The translations under genes and the position numbers were made by a program. The notes under the pieces were generated by a model. That model did no database searches, was not told the DNA's origin, and worked only from the letters and a program-made list of their open reading frames with translations. A stretch of 64,000 bases of DNA from Clostridium sp. OM02-18AC (GTDB lineage Bacteria; Bacillota; Clostridia; Lachnospirales; Lachnospiraceae): positions 37,336 through 101,335 of the forward strand of contig NZ_QULW01000015.1 in assembly GCF_003481825.1 (NCBI RefSeq), written 5' to 3'. Below, in pieces: positions 8,569 through 18,400 of the stretch (position 1 is its first letter; every line of letters starts with the position of its first letter).

Positions 8569-8671
8569 TCGTTCGTGAAGAAATCAATATAAATCGTTCA
8601 TGACTGTCCCCGGTTCGCCGGGGCGGACGTGAGCGGGTCAGTTCCGGATGGAATGGCTTGTGCTGTAACAG

Positions 8672-8716
8672 AAAAAAAGCTCCCGGCCTGCGAAAGCAGG
8701 TGCGGGAGCTTTTTTG
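8672..8716 (+). terminator. Bidirectional terminator between PFOR and the exporter gene
   Basis: AAAAAAAGCTCCCG pairs with CGGGAGCTTTTTT, enclosing CCTGC-GAAA-GCAGG, a second hairpin with a GNRA loop. It serves the convergent genes on both sides. Confidence 0.85.
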
Positions 8717-8721
8717 TACCA

Positions 8722-9231
8722 CTAGGCGAAGAGTGCGCCAAGCAGTCCGTAGGATAACAGGGACATGATTACGGTGGCCATGATGATTCCGCAGAAAATC
8801 GCGCCGATGGCTTTGCCGAATTTCATGTGGAGCAGGGCGGCTATCAGGGAGCCAGTCCAGGCGCCGGTGCCGGGAAGCGGAATCCCTACGAAGAGAACGA
8901 GACCCCAGAAACCAAATTTCTCAATCTGGCCTTTGTTTTTATCTGCTTTCTGGCGGACCCAGATTGCTACTTTGCTTAAGCCCGGTACACGCTCCATACC
9001 GTTTAAAACCTTTTCGATGAGAAGAAGGATGAACGGGATTGGAAGCAGGTTTCCAATGATGCAGATTGGAATTGCCTTTAAGATCGGAACATTCAAAAGA
9101 GCGGGAGATGCAGCAAGCAGTCCGCCACGCAGTTCCAGGATCGGGATCATGGAGATGATAAAGATGATGGCTTCCCCGGATACTTTTCCACCGAGAAGGG
9201 AAGCCAGACCCTGTACCAGAGTATCAGTCAT
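8722..9231 (-). CDS. Small multi-drug export family membrane protein
   Basis: 169-residue hydrophobic protein with about five membrane segments. ISMIPILELRGGLLAA near residue 30 and the Gly/Pro motif VGIPLPGTGAWTGSLIAALL in the C-terminal half are typical of the COG2426 / small multi-drug export family. The name is historical; transport substrates are not established for most members. Single gene on the minus strand, convergent with the PFOR gene and sharing its terminator. Confidence 0.85.
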   Translation of the reverse strand: MTDTLVQGLASLLGGKVSGEAIIFIISMIPILELRGGLLAASPALLNVPILKAIPICIIGNLLPIPFILLLIEKVLNGMERVPGLSKVAIWVRQKADKNKGQIEKFGFWGLVLFVGIPLPGTGAWTGSLIAALLHMKFGKAIGAIFCGIIMATVIMSLLSYGLLGALFA

Positions 9232-9300
9232 AACATATCCTCACTTTTCTGTATAAAATTGTATGAATTTGTGACAATTCTGCGGCCAATTGTGATCGCG

Positions 9301-9317
9301 TTTGCGCGATGCGTGAA
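9301..9317. repeat. Palindrome-family core, copy I (arms weak)
   Basis: TTTGCGCGATGCGTGAA matches the core of copy C (TTTGCGCAGCACGTGAA) at most positions, in the gap between the exporter gene and the LTA-synthase-like gene. Flanking arms are not clearly complementary, so this may be a decayed copy. Confidence 0.35.
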
Positions 9318-9510
9318 CTGTAACAGGACTGTTGCATTGACCGTAAAAAGCCACATACGCTTCATTATAGGAGAAAACACAAAAAAATTCAATTGCTTCT
9401 GCCTACTCGTTTATAAAAAAATACTATGTAGATTTCTCGCAGAGTATGCTAAAATGAAAAGTACGGTTATAGATACAGGACAGATATAGAAAGGAACGGA
9501 AGATAAAGTT

Positions 9511-11421
9511 ATGAAACGGCTGTGGAAAATACTGGGAATTTTGGTTGCAACGGCAATTTTACTGAACGTAGTAACAGAAATATTGAACCGGAAATCGCTG
9601 ATCGGTGCAATTGGATTTGCCTTGCATACACCGCTGGTATTTTTGCTGAACAGTCTGTTGTTTCTGACGCCGTTTTTGCTGGTTTTCTTTACCAGGCGGA
9701 AGGTGTTTCTGGCGGTTGTGCTTGTGGTGACCGGCCTGACGATGGCGATTGCCAACAGTGTTCTTCTGGTATTCCGGACTACACCGTTTACGGCAGCGGA
9801 CCTTCGCCTGGTAAAGTATGCAGCCACACTTCTGACAACGTATCTGACCTGGTGGCAGATCGTGCTGATGGCAGTGGCTGCAGTGGCCGCGATTTTATTT
9901 TGTGCAGTGCTCTGGAAAAAAGCGCCGCTGGATCCAGGAAAGGTGAATCTGACAGAATCTGTCTGTGTATCGGCGGTTTCCATGCTGGTGATCTGGGGGG
10001 TTTTAAATTTCTCCATTGCGACAGGCGCAGTGGCGCTTCATTTTGGAAATATCGGACAGGCTTATAAGGATTATGGATTTGCCTATTGTTTTTCCAATTC
10101 ACTTCTGAATACCGGAATTGAGAAACCGCAAAGCTATGACCAGGCGGCTGTGGAGGAACTGGAAAGCGAAGAGCAGACACAGACCGAAGATGCAAAAAAC
10201 ATAGAAGGCCGCTACCCGAATATCATTATGTTGCAGCTGGAATCCTTTTTTGATCCGCTTTTGTGGAAGAACAATCCGGTACAGGGAGATCCCATCCCGA
10301 TGTTTCATTTCCTGGAGCGGAATTTCCCATCTGGTTATTTGAGTGTTCCTTCGGTGGGTGCCGGAACGGCGAATACGGAGTTTGAGTGTAACAGCGCCAT
10401 GAATCTGGATTTCTTCGGACCGGGAGAGTATCCGTATAAGACCATTCTCCAGAAGACATCCTGTGAGAGCATGGCATTTGATATGAAAAATCTGGGGTAT
10501 AAGGCGCATGCGGTGCATAATAATGAAGCAACGTTTTATGATCGCCACAAGGTGTTTTCCCAGCTTGGGTTCGATACTTTTACGCCGATTGAGTATATGT
10601 ATGACATCGAGCGGAATCCAACCGGCTGGTGCAAAGATAAGGTATTGGTCGGAGAGATCGAAAAGGTGCTGGACTCCACTATGGGAAGCGACTTTGTATA
10701 CACGATTTCCGTGCAGGGACATGGCAAATATCCTTCGTTTGAATATTACTGTGAGCAGATCCATGAGATGGATGAATTTATCGGACAGCTGATCAATATG
10801 CTGAATACACGCATGGAGCCGACGGTTCTGGTGATGTATGGCGATCATTTGCCGGGCTTTGAATGGACGGCAGAGGAGATGGAGAACGGCTCACTTTTCC
10901 AGACCAAGTATGTTGTCTGGAACAATGTCAACCTTCCTGCTGTGAAGCGCGATGTAGAAGCTTACCAGCTTGCTGCCCATGTCCTGAATATGCTGGATAT
11001 CCATGAGGGCACCATGATCCGGTTCCACCAGCGTCATTTAGACCAGTATGATACAGACACGCAGGAATATCTGGATGCCATGCAGATCCTGCAGTATGAC
11101 ATTCTTTATGGGGATCACGAAGTATATGGAGGGGAATCGCCTTATCCGGCGACAAAACTGGAATTTGGCGTCACTCCGATCATTCAGAGAACAACGCTGC
11201 ACAATACGGATCAGGTTATTGTATTTGGCGGCCCCTTTAACAGCTACTCCAAAATCTGTATAGATGGAAAAGCGGTGGATACCCAGTATTATTCAAAGAC
11301 CAGGCTGATTGCAAAGGGAGTTTCCAAAAAAGACGGAGAAGAAATTACCGTTCAGCAGGTTGGACGTGATAAGATTCATCTGGGAACAGCAAGAAAGAGA
11401 CAGGAGACGATAAAACGATGA
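9511..11421 (+). CDS. LTA synthase family sulfatase-fold membrane protein
   Basis: 636 residues. Five hydrophobic segments fill residues 1-190, followed by a sulfatase-type extracellular domain (about 230-560). Visible motifs include NIIMLQLESFF, GAGTANTEFECNS with the expected nucleophilic Thr, ISVQGHGKYP and VMYGDHLPG. The fold is that of enzymes that move glycerol-phosphate or related groups from phosphatidylglycerol onto surface polymers. The immediately following cardiolipin synthase overlaps by four bases, so both genes of anionic-lipid handling are co-expressed. The exact polymer is not inferable. Confidence 0.9.
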   Translation: MKRLWKILGILVATAILLNVVTEILNRKSLIGAIGFALHTPLVFLLNSLLFLTPFLLVFFTRRKVFLAVVLVVTGLTMAIANSVLLVFRTTPFTAADLRLVKYAATLLTTYLTWWQIVLMAVAAVAAILFCAVLWKKAPLDPGKVNLTESVCVSAVSMLVIWGVLNFSIATGAVALHFGNIGQAYKDYGFAYCFSNSLLNTGIEKPQSYDQAAVEELESEEQTQTEDAKNIEGRYPNIIMLQLESFFDPLLWKNNPVQGDPIPMFHFLERNFPSGYLSVPSVGAGTANTEFECNSAMNLDFFGPGEYPYKTILQKTSCESMAFDMKNLGYKAHAVHNNEATFYDRHKVFSQLGFDTFTPIEYMYDIERNPTGWCKDKVLVGEIEKVLDSTMGSDFVYTISVQGHGKYPSFEYYCEQIHEMDEFIGQLINMLNTRMEPTVLVMYGDHLPGFEWTAEEMENGSLFQTKYVVWNNVNLPAVKRDVEAYQLAAHVLNMLDIHEGTMIRFHQRHLDQYDTDTQEYLDAMQILQYDILYGDHEVYGGESPYPATKLEFGVTPIIQRTTLHNTDQVIVFGGPFNSYSKICIDGKAVDTQYYSKTRLIAKGVSKKDGEEITVQQVGRDKIHLGTARKRQETIKR

Positions 11422-13007
11422 ATATTCAGGAAGAATGGGAGCTGCATAAGCCGAAAAAGAAAACCTGGGGACGATTCCTGCGGGTCATATTTGGTCGTAC
11501 CACGTTTGTGATTACGGCACTTCTGATCCAGTTTATCACGCTTTTGTACAGCTTTCAGTGGCTGAGTGAGCATGTGTTTTACTTATATGGAGGTTTTGTA
11601 GGCTTAAGTGCTGTCGTTGTGATCTACATCATCAATAAAAACCAGAATCCGTCTTATCAGCTTTCCTGGATCATCCCGGTTCTGGTATTTCCGGTATTCG
11701 GTGCTTTGTTTTATCTTTTTGTGGAAGCACAGCCAGGAACCAGAATGATCGACCGGAGACTGAAAGCGAACATCGAAGAAACCAGGCCTTTTTTAAAACA
11801 GCAGACACAGGTTATGGAACGTCTGTACCGGGAAAGCAGGGGAACTGCGCGGCTGGCTTATTATATGAACGAATATGGCGGGTATCCGATCTGGGAAAAC
11901 ACCAGTGCACAGTATTTTCCATTGGGCGATGATATGTATCCGGTGCTTCTGGAAGAACTGAAAAAAGCAGAGCGCTACATTTTCATGGAGTATTTCATCG
12001 TGGAAAAAGGAGAAATGTGGAACACTATCCTGGAGATATTAAAAGAAAAGGCGGCATCCGGTGTGGAAGTCCGCTTTATGTACGATGGGATGTGCAGCCT
12101 GACCTTAGTACCGTACGGGTATCCGAAGCAGCTGGAGCAGTATGGGATCCGCTGCAAGATGTTCTCCCCGGTGCGCCCGGTCCTTTCTTCCGCACAGAAT
12201 AACCGGGACCACAGAAAGATCACGGTGATCGACGGACATACTGCATTCACCGGAGGAATCAATCTGGCAGACGAATATATCAACCGGAAGGTCCGTTTTG
12301 GACACTGGAAGGATACGGCGATCATGTTAAAGGGCGATGCCGTGACCGGATTTCTGATGATGTTTTTGCAGATGTGGAACATTACGGAACACCAGGCGGA
12401 TGATTATGTCAGATATCTATGCAAGCCAGATTACCAGTACCCGGCAGGACTGGACCGCTCGGGCTTTGCGATGCCGTACGGGGACAGTCCGCTGGATAAT
12501 GAGCCGGTAGGACAGCATGTTTACATGGATATTTTAAATGAATCCCGTTACTATGTGCATATGATGACACCCTACTTGATCCTGGACAGTGATATGATCA
12601 CGTCGCTGACCTTTGCGGCGAAGCGCGGCATTGAGACGATCATCATCATGCCGCACATCCCGGATAAGATTTATGCCTACCTGCTGGCGCGTTCCTACTA
12701 CGCGGAGCTTTTGCAGGCAGGTGTAAAGATTTATGAGTATACACCGGGCTTTGTCCATGCAAAGGTATTTACTAGCGATGACACCAAGGCGGTGGTTGGT
12801 TCCATCAATATGGACTACCGGAGCCTGCACCTGCATTTTGAATGTGCAGTTTATCTGTACCGGAATCCGGCCGTGCAGCAGGCAGAGGCAGATTTCCAGG
12901 CAACCTTAAAACAGTGCCAGGAGATCACACAGCAGGACTGCAGAAATTATCCGATCCCGAAGAAAATCGCGGGAAAGGTGCTGCGGCTGTTTGCTCCCCT
13001 GATGTAA
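11418..13007 (+). CDS. cls: Cardiolipin synthase
   Basis: 529 residues with two N-terminal membrane helices and a PLDNT-like segment, then two phospholipase D domains. The first HKD motif is at His265 (HRKITVIDG...GGIN), the second at His447 (HAKVFTSDD...GSINMD). Both are complete, so the enzyme should condense two phosphatidylglycerol molecules to cardiolipin and glycerol. The ATG overlaps the upstream stop (ATGA). A hairpin with a T-run that should end this transcript lies inside the 3' end of the convergent citC gene (13131-13158). Confidence 0.95.
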   Translation: MNIQEEWELHKPKKKTWGRFLRVIFGRTTFVITALLIQFITLLYSFQWLSEHVFYLYGGFVGLSAVVVIYIINKNQNPSYQLSWIIPVLVFPVFGALFYLFVEAQPGTRMIDRRLKANIEETRPFLKQQTQVMERLYRESRGTARLAYYMNEYGGYPIWENTSAQYFPLGDDMYPVLLEELKKAERYIFMEYFIVEKGEMWNTILEILKEKAASGVEVRFMYDGMCSLTLVPYGYPKQLEQYGIRCKMFSPVRPVLSSAQNNRDHRKITVIDGHTAFTGGINLADEYINRKVRFGHWKDTAIMLKGDAVTGFLMMFLQMWNITEHQADDYVRYLCKPDYQYPAGLDRSGFAMPYGDSPLDNEPVGQHVYMDILNESRYYVHMMTPYLILDSDMITSLTFAAKRGIETIIIMPHIPDKIYAYLLARSYYAELLQAGVKIYEYTPGFVHAKVFTSDDTKAVVGSINMDYRSLHLHFECAVYLYRNPAVQQAEADFQATLKQCQEITQQDCRNYPIPKKIAGKVLRLFAPLM

Positions 13008-13054
13008 AACAGCAATATCGCACAGTGCGTATCAGAGATGCAGGATTTCTTCTA

Positions 13055-14200
13055 TTAGTAATGCCGTACCTCGGCGGCTGCCCGGATCTTCTGAATGACA
13101 GGCTCGGCGGCTGCGGAGGTGAAATATTGGAAGGTGCATGCTGGCACCTTCTTTTTTAATGCCTCAAAATCTCCGTCTTTGATCAGACAGCGCACGTCGG
13201 ACGCGCTGATGGCACCATCTGCGTCGGCTTTTCTTGGAATGATATTGCAGGTCAGGCCGGCGGCGGACAGCTCCTCAGCCATGACCTGGTTGTAGATGCC
13301 GGTTACCTGGCTGAAGGGTTCTTCCCCGACAAAACGGTCTGTGATGGAAAGCGCATTGGCAATGCGCAGAAACACCTGGATATCGAGCTTGGCATGAGAG
13401 CGGATGACCGTGTCGGAGTCCTTTAAAAAGTAGGACGGGAAGGTCGCATTGGAGATCATGTAAGGACCGGTCTCGTGGCAGATCACATTGGAAAGGTCTG
13501 CGCAGCCGTCTGCAACCAGCTGTCTGCGGACGGAGAATGGAACCAGGGAAGCATCCTCTGAGACTACAAATACATGAAGTAAGTCTACCGAAGCAGCCGC
13601 CTGCTCAACCAGATAACGGTGACCGAGTGTGAATGGGTTGGCATTCATGATGACAGCGCCGGTTTTTTGTGTGCTGGTTGGTACAGAGGCATCCGCGCCG
13701 TCTTTGTCGTTGTGTGTGTCCTGGTTTTCTGTCTGTGTCAGAACAACGGGGGCAGTTTGAGCTGCTAAGAAAGCAGCGGTTTCCTGCTGCAATTGTTTCA
13801 GATAATCAGCAAAGCCAGTCCGGCGGTTTTCCATAAAAACAACTTTTCCTTCCACACGGGCGATTTCGTAAAAACTGAGATCACTGAAAAACCGGGCCGT
13901 ATTACACTTAGTATATAAGAAGAGACTGGTGTTGCCACGGCTGTACTGGTATTCGATCAGGTGTGAGATCACCTGATTCATCAGGCCTTCGCCCTGATGC
14001 TCTGAGGATACAGCCATGCAGCGCAGTGTGTTGGCAAAGCAGGAACCGGTTGCGACCAGGTTGTAGTCATCGTCGAACAGACCGATGCTGTAATCGAGAT
14101 TTTTGTCGCGTTCGATTCCTTCTTTTTCCAATAATGCGTCCATCTGGCGCACAGCGCGTTTATCAGTGGGAGATATTCTGCTGACGGTATAATCTGACAT
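13055..14200 (-). CDS. citC: [Citrate (pro-3S)-lyase] ligase
   Basis: 381 residues from the ATG at 14200, chosen because GGAGGA precedes it by 9 bases; the frame is open further upstream to 14410 without a good site. An N-terminal GNAT-like domain (SSEHQGEGLMNQVISHLIEY, about 60-80) is followed by a nucleotidyltransferase domain with MNANPFTLGHRYLVEQA and PFSVRRQLV. CitC acetylates the prosthetic group on the citrate lyase acyl carrier subunit. The lyase genes citD, citE and citF and citX are not nearby. A middle linker rich in Thr, Gln and Asp separates the domains. Confidence 0.92.
   Translation of the reverse strand: MSDYTVSRISPTDKRAVRQMDALLEKEGIERDKNLDYSIGLFDDDYNLVATGSCFANTLRCMAVSSEHQGEGLMNQVISHLIEYQYSRGNTSLFLYTKCNTARFFSDLSFYEIARVEGKVVFMENRRTGFADYLKQLQQETAAFLAAQTAPVVLTQTENQDTHNDKDGADASVPTSTQKTGAVIMNANPFTLGHRYLVEQAAASVDLLHVFVVSEDASLVPFSVRRQLVADGCADLSNVICHETGPYMISNATFPSYFLKDSDTVIRSHAKLDIQVFLRIANALSITDRFVGEEPFSQVTGIYNQVMAEELSAAGLTCNIIPRKADADGAISASDVRCLIKDGDFEALKKKVPACTFQYFTSAAAEPVIQKIRAAAEVRHY
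13131..13158 (+). terminator. cls terminator embedded in citC
   Basis: AAGGTGC and GCACCTT form a 7-bp stem followed by CTTTTTT. It lies 124 bases after the cls stop, within the last codons of citC on the opposite strand. Confidence 0.6.
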
Positions 14201-14460
14201 AATAAAAAGTCCTCCGTGTTTTATTCTGAATATGTTTCGAAATGTCAAGCTTTCCGGCAGTCTGTGAAATCTGAATATGGAAACAGGAATGCCAGAACTG
14301 TGTTTAGTATAGCGTATTTCCTGTAAAAATGCGAATACTTCCTGAGTTATGGGGAATATTGGATTATGATAATAATTTGCAGCAAGGATGTTCCGTATGG
14401 AAAATTCCAAGCACAGTTGGTGTGTAAAAGAATTTTATCAATGCTTGCAGGCAGAAAGGA

Positions 14461-15330
14461 ATGAAATCACAGATGGGCAAACGGAAAATGAAAAATAGAA
14501 ACAAACAGACAGAAAATTGGAATGCGGAAGATGGTGGAAAACAAATGTCTGAAGTCAATCGCATGAACGAAAAAAATGCCAGGAAAAGGGAAAAAACAGA
14601 TGTGCCAGTGAATGGAACGGAACGAATGCAAAATGGAGGCGAGCGGGTTCAGGGCGGCGGAAATGAAGCGTTTGGTCTGGGCTATGCGCAGGCTACGCTG
14701 GATGGTGGAAATGGCAAACATAAAATTCATTTGCTTTCCATCATCGGGGAAGTAGAGGGGCACGAAAATCTGTCCGGAAATACGAAGGTTACCAAATACG
14801 ATCAGATTCTGCCCAGGCTTGCCGAGCTGGAAGATGATGACAGTGTGGAAGGCTTGCTGGTTCTTCTGAATACGTCCGGTGGGGATGTGGATGCAGGGCT
14901 TGCCATTGCAGAGATGATCGCCTCCCTTTCCATGCCAACCGTTTCTTTGGTGTTGGGCGGCAGCCATTCCATTGGGGTACCACTTGCTGTTTCAACCGAT
15001 CACTCTTTTATTGTCCCGACCGGGACGATGATGGTGCATCCGGTGCGCATGAGCGGAACGGTAATCGGGGCATCGCAGACTTACGAGTATTTTGAAATGA
15101 TCCAGGACCGGATCCTGACCTTTGTCAGCGACCATGCGCAGATCGCATATGACCAGGTGAAGCAGCTGATGCTGAATACGGAAATGCTGACCCGGGACCT
15201 GGGAACGGTGCTAGTAGGAAGTGAAACCGTAAAAGCCGGACTCATCGATGAGGTCGGGGGGATCCGGGAGGCACTGGGGTATTTGTACCGGAAAATTGAA
15301 GAAGGAGAAGAAGATACGGTACACAGGTAG
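14461..15330 (+). CDS. ClpP-like serine protease (TepA/YmfB type)
   Basis: 289 residues. The first about 80 are polar and low-complexity (many Lys, Asn, Glu, Gly). The rest is a ClpP-fold domain with LLNTSGGDVDAGLAIAEMIASL, the catalytic-Ser region GGSHSIGVPLA, and MMVHPVRMSG containing the likely catalytic His. It resembles the TepA group found beside ftsK/spoIIIE in Firmicutes, which fits the next gene. Start uncertain: AAAGGA touches the ATG at 14461 but would be 12 bases from the ATG at 14473. Confidence 0.87.
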   Translation: MKSQMGKRKMKNRNKQTENWNAEDGGKQMSEVNRMNEKNARKREKTDVPVNGTERMQNGGERVQGGGNEAFGLGYAQATLDGGNGKHKIHLLSIIGEVEGHENLSGNTKVTKYDQILPRLAELEDDDSVEGLLVLLNTSGGDVDAGLAIAEMIASLSMPTVSLVLGGSHSIGVPLAVSTDHSFIVPTGTMMVHPVRMSGTVIGASQTYEYFEMIQDRILTFVSDHAQIAYDQVKQLMLNTEMLTRDLGTVLVGSETVKAGLIDEVGGIREALGYLYRKIEEGEEDTVHR

Positions 15331-15358
15331 GAATGTTCTGAAGAACCGGCAAAATCCA

Positions 15359-15387
15359 TTCCTGTTTGCGCAACGTGTGCACAGGAA
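15359..15387. repeat. Variable-arm palindrome, copy B
   Basis: Perfect arms TTCCTGT and ACAGGAA around the core TTGCGCAACGTGTGC. Same core family as the other listed palindromes. Confidence 0.65.
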
Positions 15388-15419
15388 CGAATCTTGAATT
15401 TGTGGAGTATGTCCGCGTC

Positions 15420-15448
15420 TTGCATTTCCTGATAATTTTTTGTATACT
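15420..15448 (+). promoter_or_regulatory. Promoter of ftsK/spoIIIE
   Basis: TTGCAT, 17 bases, TATACT. It lies about 30 bases before the GTG start with GAGGAGG between. Confidence 0.7.
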
Positions 15449-15480
15449 AACTACATTGGGAAAGAGGAGGCTGAATTTTT

Positions 15481-18400
15481 GTGGCAGCAAAGAAACAACA
15501 AAACAAAGTAAATTCAGATAAAACAGCAAGAACAACGGGCAGCCGGAAAGCTGCAGGAACCGGGGCGAAGAATGCGGCAGACGGCAGAAAAAAAGCCGGA
15601 AGACCGAGAAAGGTCCAGGAACCGGAGCCAGTTCAGGAAGAGGAAAGCCTGGTACGCGCAGAAGTGATCGTTTTGGGATCGTTTGCGGCCGCAGTGCTTT
15701 TATTTTTAAGCAATTTTCATCTTTGTGGCTTTGCCGGAGATTTTCTGCGCGGTGTTCAGCTGGGACTGTTTGGTCTTCCAGGATACATTGCTCCGCTGGT
15801 CCTGTTCGTAGGGACCTGTTTTTACCAGGCAAACCGGGGAAATCGCGTGGCTTTGCACAAGACAGTTGCTTCTGCAGCAGCTTTTTTTCTGCTCTGCGGC
15901 TTTTCACAGATGATATTTGGACAGCAGCCGGAAGCCGGGAAGGGTGTATTGGAATATTACCGTCTGTCTGCGGCATCCGGTATGGGCGGCGGTCTGGCAG
16001 GAGGACTTTTATTTGGAGTACTTCGCTCTGTGCTGGGAAGCATCGGTGCATTTCTGATCCTGGCTGTAGGCATGATTTTATGTATGGTGTGCATCACGGG
16101 ACGCTCGTTTGTGAAAGCAGTGAAACGGCACAGCGATGTGGCTTATCAGTATGCCAGGGAGGACATGGAGCGCCGCAGGGAAATCCATGCTGAGCGCCAG
16201 GAAGAGCGCAGGAGACTTCGCGAAGAACAGCGGGTGCGCGGTGTGAATCTTGGTTCCACGTATCTGCCGGCGAAAGAAGACGAGTACCTGGAGGAAGATC
16301 CGGAGGCGGATTACGGCGAGCGTTACGAGGATGATTATGATAACGGCTATGATGATGGCAGTGCCGACAATCATGACAGTGGCTATCATGATAACTATGC
16401 TGACGGTCATGCGGAACATTACGATGACAGCTATGGTTATGGTGACAGCGATAGCGGCAGCTATGATGAAAGTTATGGCACCCGTGGAAGGGCAGAGCAT
16501 GCTGCAAGCCGTCCGCGTCCGAAGCGGCAGACACCGGACCAGGCAGATCTGTTTACCGGAAGTATTTCCATGCCGGATGAATACCGGAATGAAAAGCCGG
16601 ATGTTCCTGCTTATTCAACCAATCTTCCGACCGGGGAAGTGGTACCGCCGGAGCCGGAGGATGATTACGATCTGGAGGCTGCGGCCAGAAAACTGACTGA
16701 GTCTGGTTTTGGGCGTTTTGAAGAAACCGGAGAAGTTTTCACCGGCGGTGCAAGGAAACTTGACGAGCCGGAAAAGGGAAAAGCAGGGCAGACCGATAAC
16801 ACGGATGTTTATGCGGATGTGGCTCCGTGGGATGAGCCGGATACATACACAGAAAATCCTTATAAAGAAAATCAGTATACAGCAGATGCTTATGTACAGC
16901 AGCAGACTGAAATGCAGAACGGGCGGAATATGCAGCAGGAGCAGACGAAAGCAGTCCAGGCAGCTTCCGCAGAAAATGCGACGCTGAACCGGATGCAGAA
17001 ACCAGCACAGGGAACCGGGCGGGAATTGCAGACAGAATCAGCGCAGCAGATGTGGGAGACCGTGCAGGAACCACAGCCGGAGCCAGTGCAGCAGATGCAG
17101 GAGCCATCTCCGTACATGCAGGAGCCTGCCCCGGAGGAGTATCTCCCAGATCCGGATGTGGCATACACCGTAAAAACGGAGCAGAACACCGACTTTGCGA
17201 TCCCGGAGGAAAGCAAACGTGTGGTCACTGCGGGAGGCAAGGTCATCGAGACCGATACCGAGGCGCTTCAGAAGAAATTGGAATCTGCCAAAAAGGCAGA
17301 AGCAGCAAAACACGAGTCAGAGCAGGCCGAAAGCAAAGTGTCAGTGGAGCAGCAGATTCAGGAAAAAGAAGAAGAACCGAAAAAGGAATACATCTTTCCG
17401 CCGTTTAGCCTGTTAAAGCGCGGCAGCCGCAATCTGGGCGGTTATTCGGAACAGGAATACCGGGAAACCGCAGTGAAATTGCAGCAGACGCTGCGCAACT
17501 TTGGCGTTGGCGTTACCGTGACCAATATCAGCTGCGGACCTTCCGTCACCCGATATGAGCTGCACCCGGAGCAGGGCGTAAAGGTCAGCAAGATCGTCGG
17601 ACTTGCTGATGACATTAAGCTGAGCCTGGCGGCAGAGGATATCCGTATTGAGGCACCAATCCCGGGCAAGTCTGCAGTGGGTATCGAGGTGCCGAATAAA
17701 GAGAAGACATCCGTATTCTTGCGCGATCTTCTGGAGTCCGATACGTTCCAGAAGCATCCGTCCAGACTGGCTTTCGCAGTCGGAAAGGATATCGGCGGTC
17801 AGGTCGTGGTAACCGATATCGCCAAGATGCCGCATCTTCTGATCGCGGGCGCGACCGGATCCGGTAAGTCGGTCTGCATCAACACCATTATCATGAGCAT
17901 CATCTACAAGGCTGACCCGGAGAATGTCAAGCTCATCATGGTGGATCCGAAGGTCGTGGAGCTGAGCGTATATAACGGCATTCCGCATCTGCTGATTCCG
18001 GTTGTGACCGATCCGAAGAAAGCATCTGGTGCCTTGAACTGGGCAGTAGCCGAGATGACAGACCGCTACAAGAAATTCGCGAAATACGGTGTGCGTGACT
18101 TAAAAGGCTACAATGCAAAGATTGAGACGATTCAGGATATTGGTGACGCAAACAAACCGAAGAAGATGCCGCAGATCGTCATTATCGTGGACGAGCTTGC
18201 GGATCTGATGATGGTGGCTCCAGGCGAGGTGGAGGATGCAATCTGCCGTCTGGCCCAGCTGGCGCGTGCGGCAGGCATTCATCTGGTCATCGCGACCCAG
18301 AGACCGTCGGTCAATGTCATTACCGGACTGATCAAGGCAAACGTACCGTCAAGAATCGCATTTTCCGTTTCTTCCGGCGTGGATTCCCGTACCATCATCG

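Noticed and set aside
8600..8650. tRNA-like GGTTCGCC arm after PFOR
   Set aside because: Only a short GC hairpin; no acceptor stem, D-arm or anticodon arm can be drawn.
17413..17988. 191-aa frame opposite the FtsK motor domain
   Set aside because: Antisense to Walker motifs; no independent evidence.
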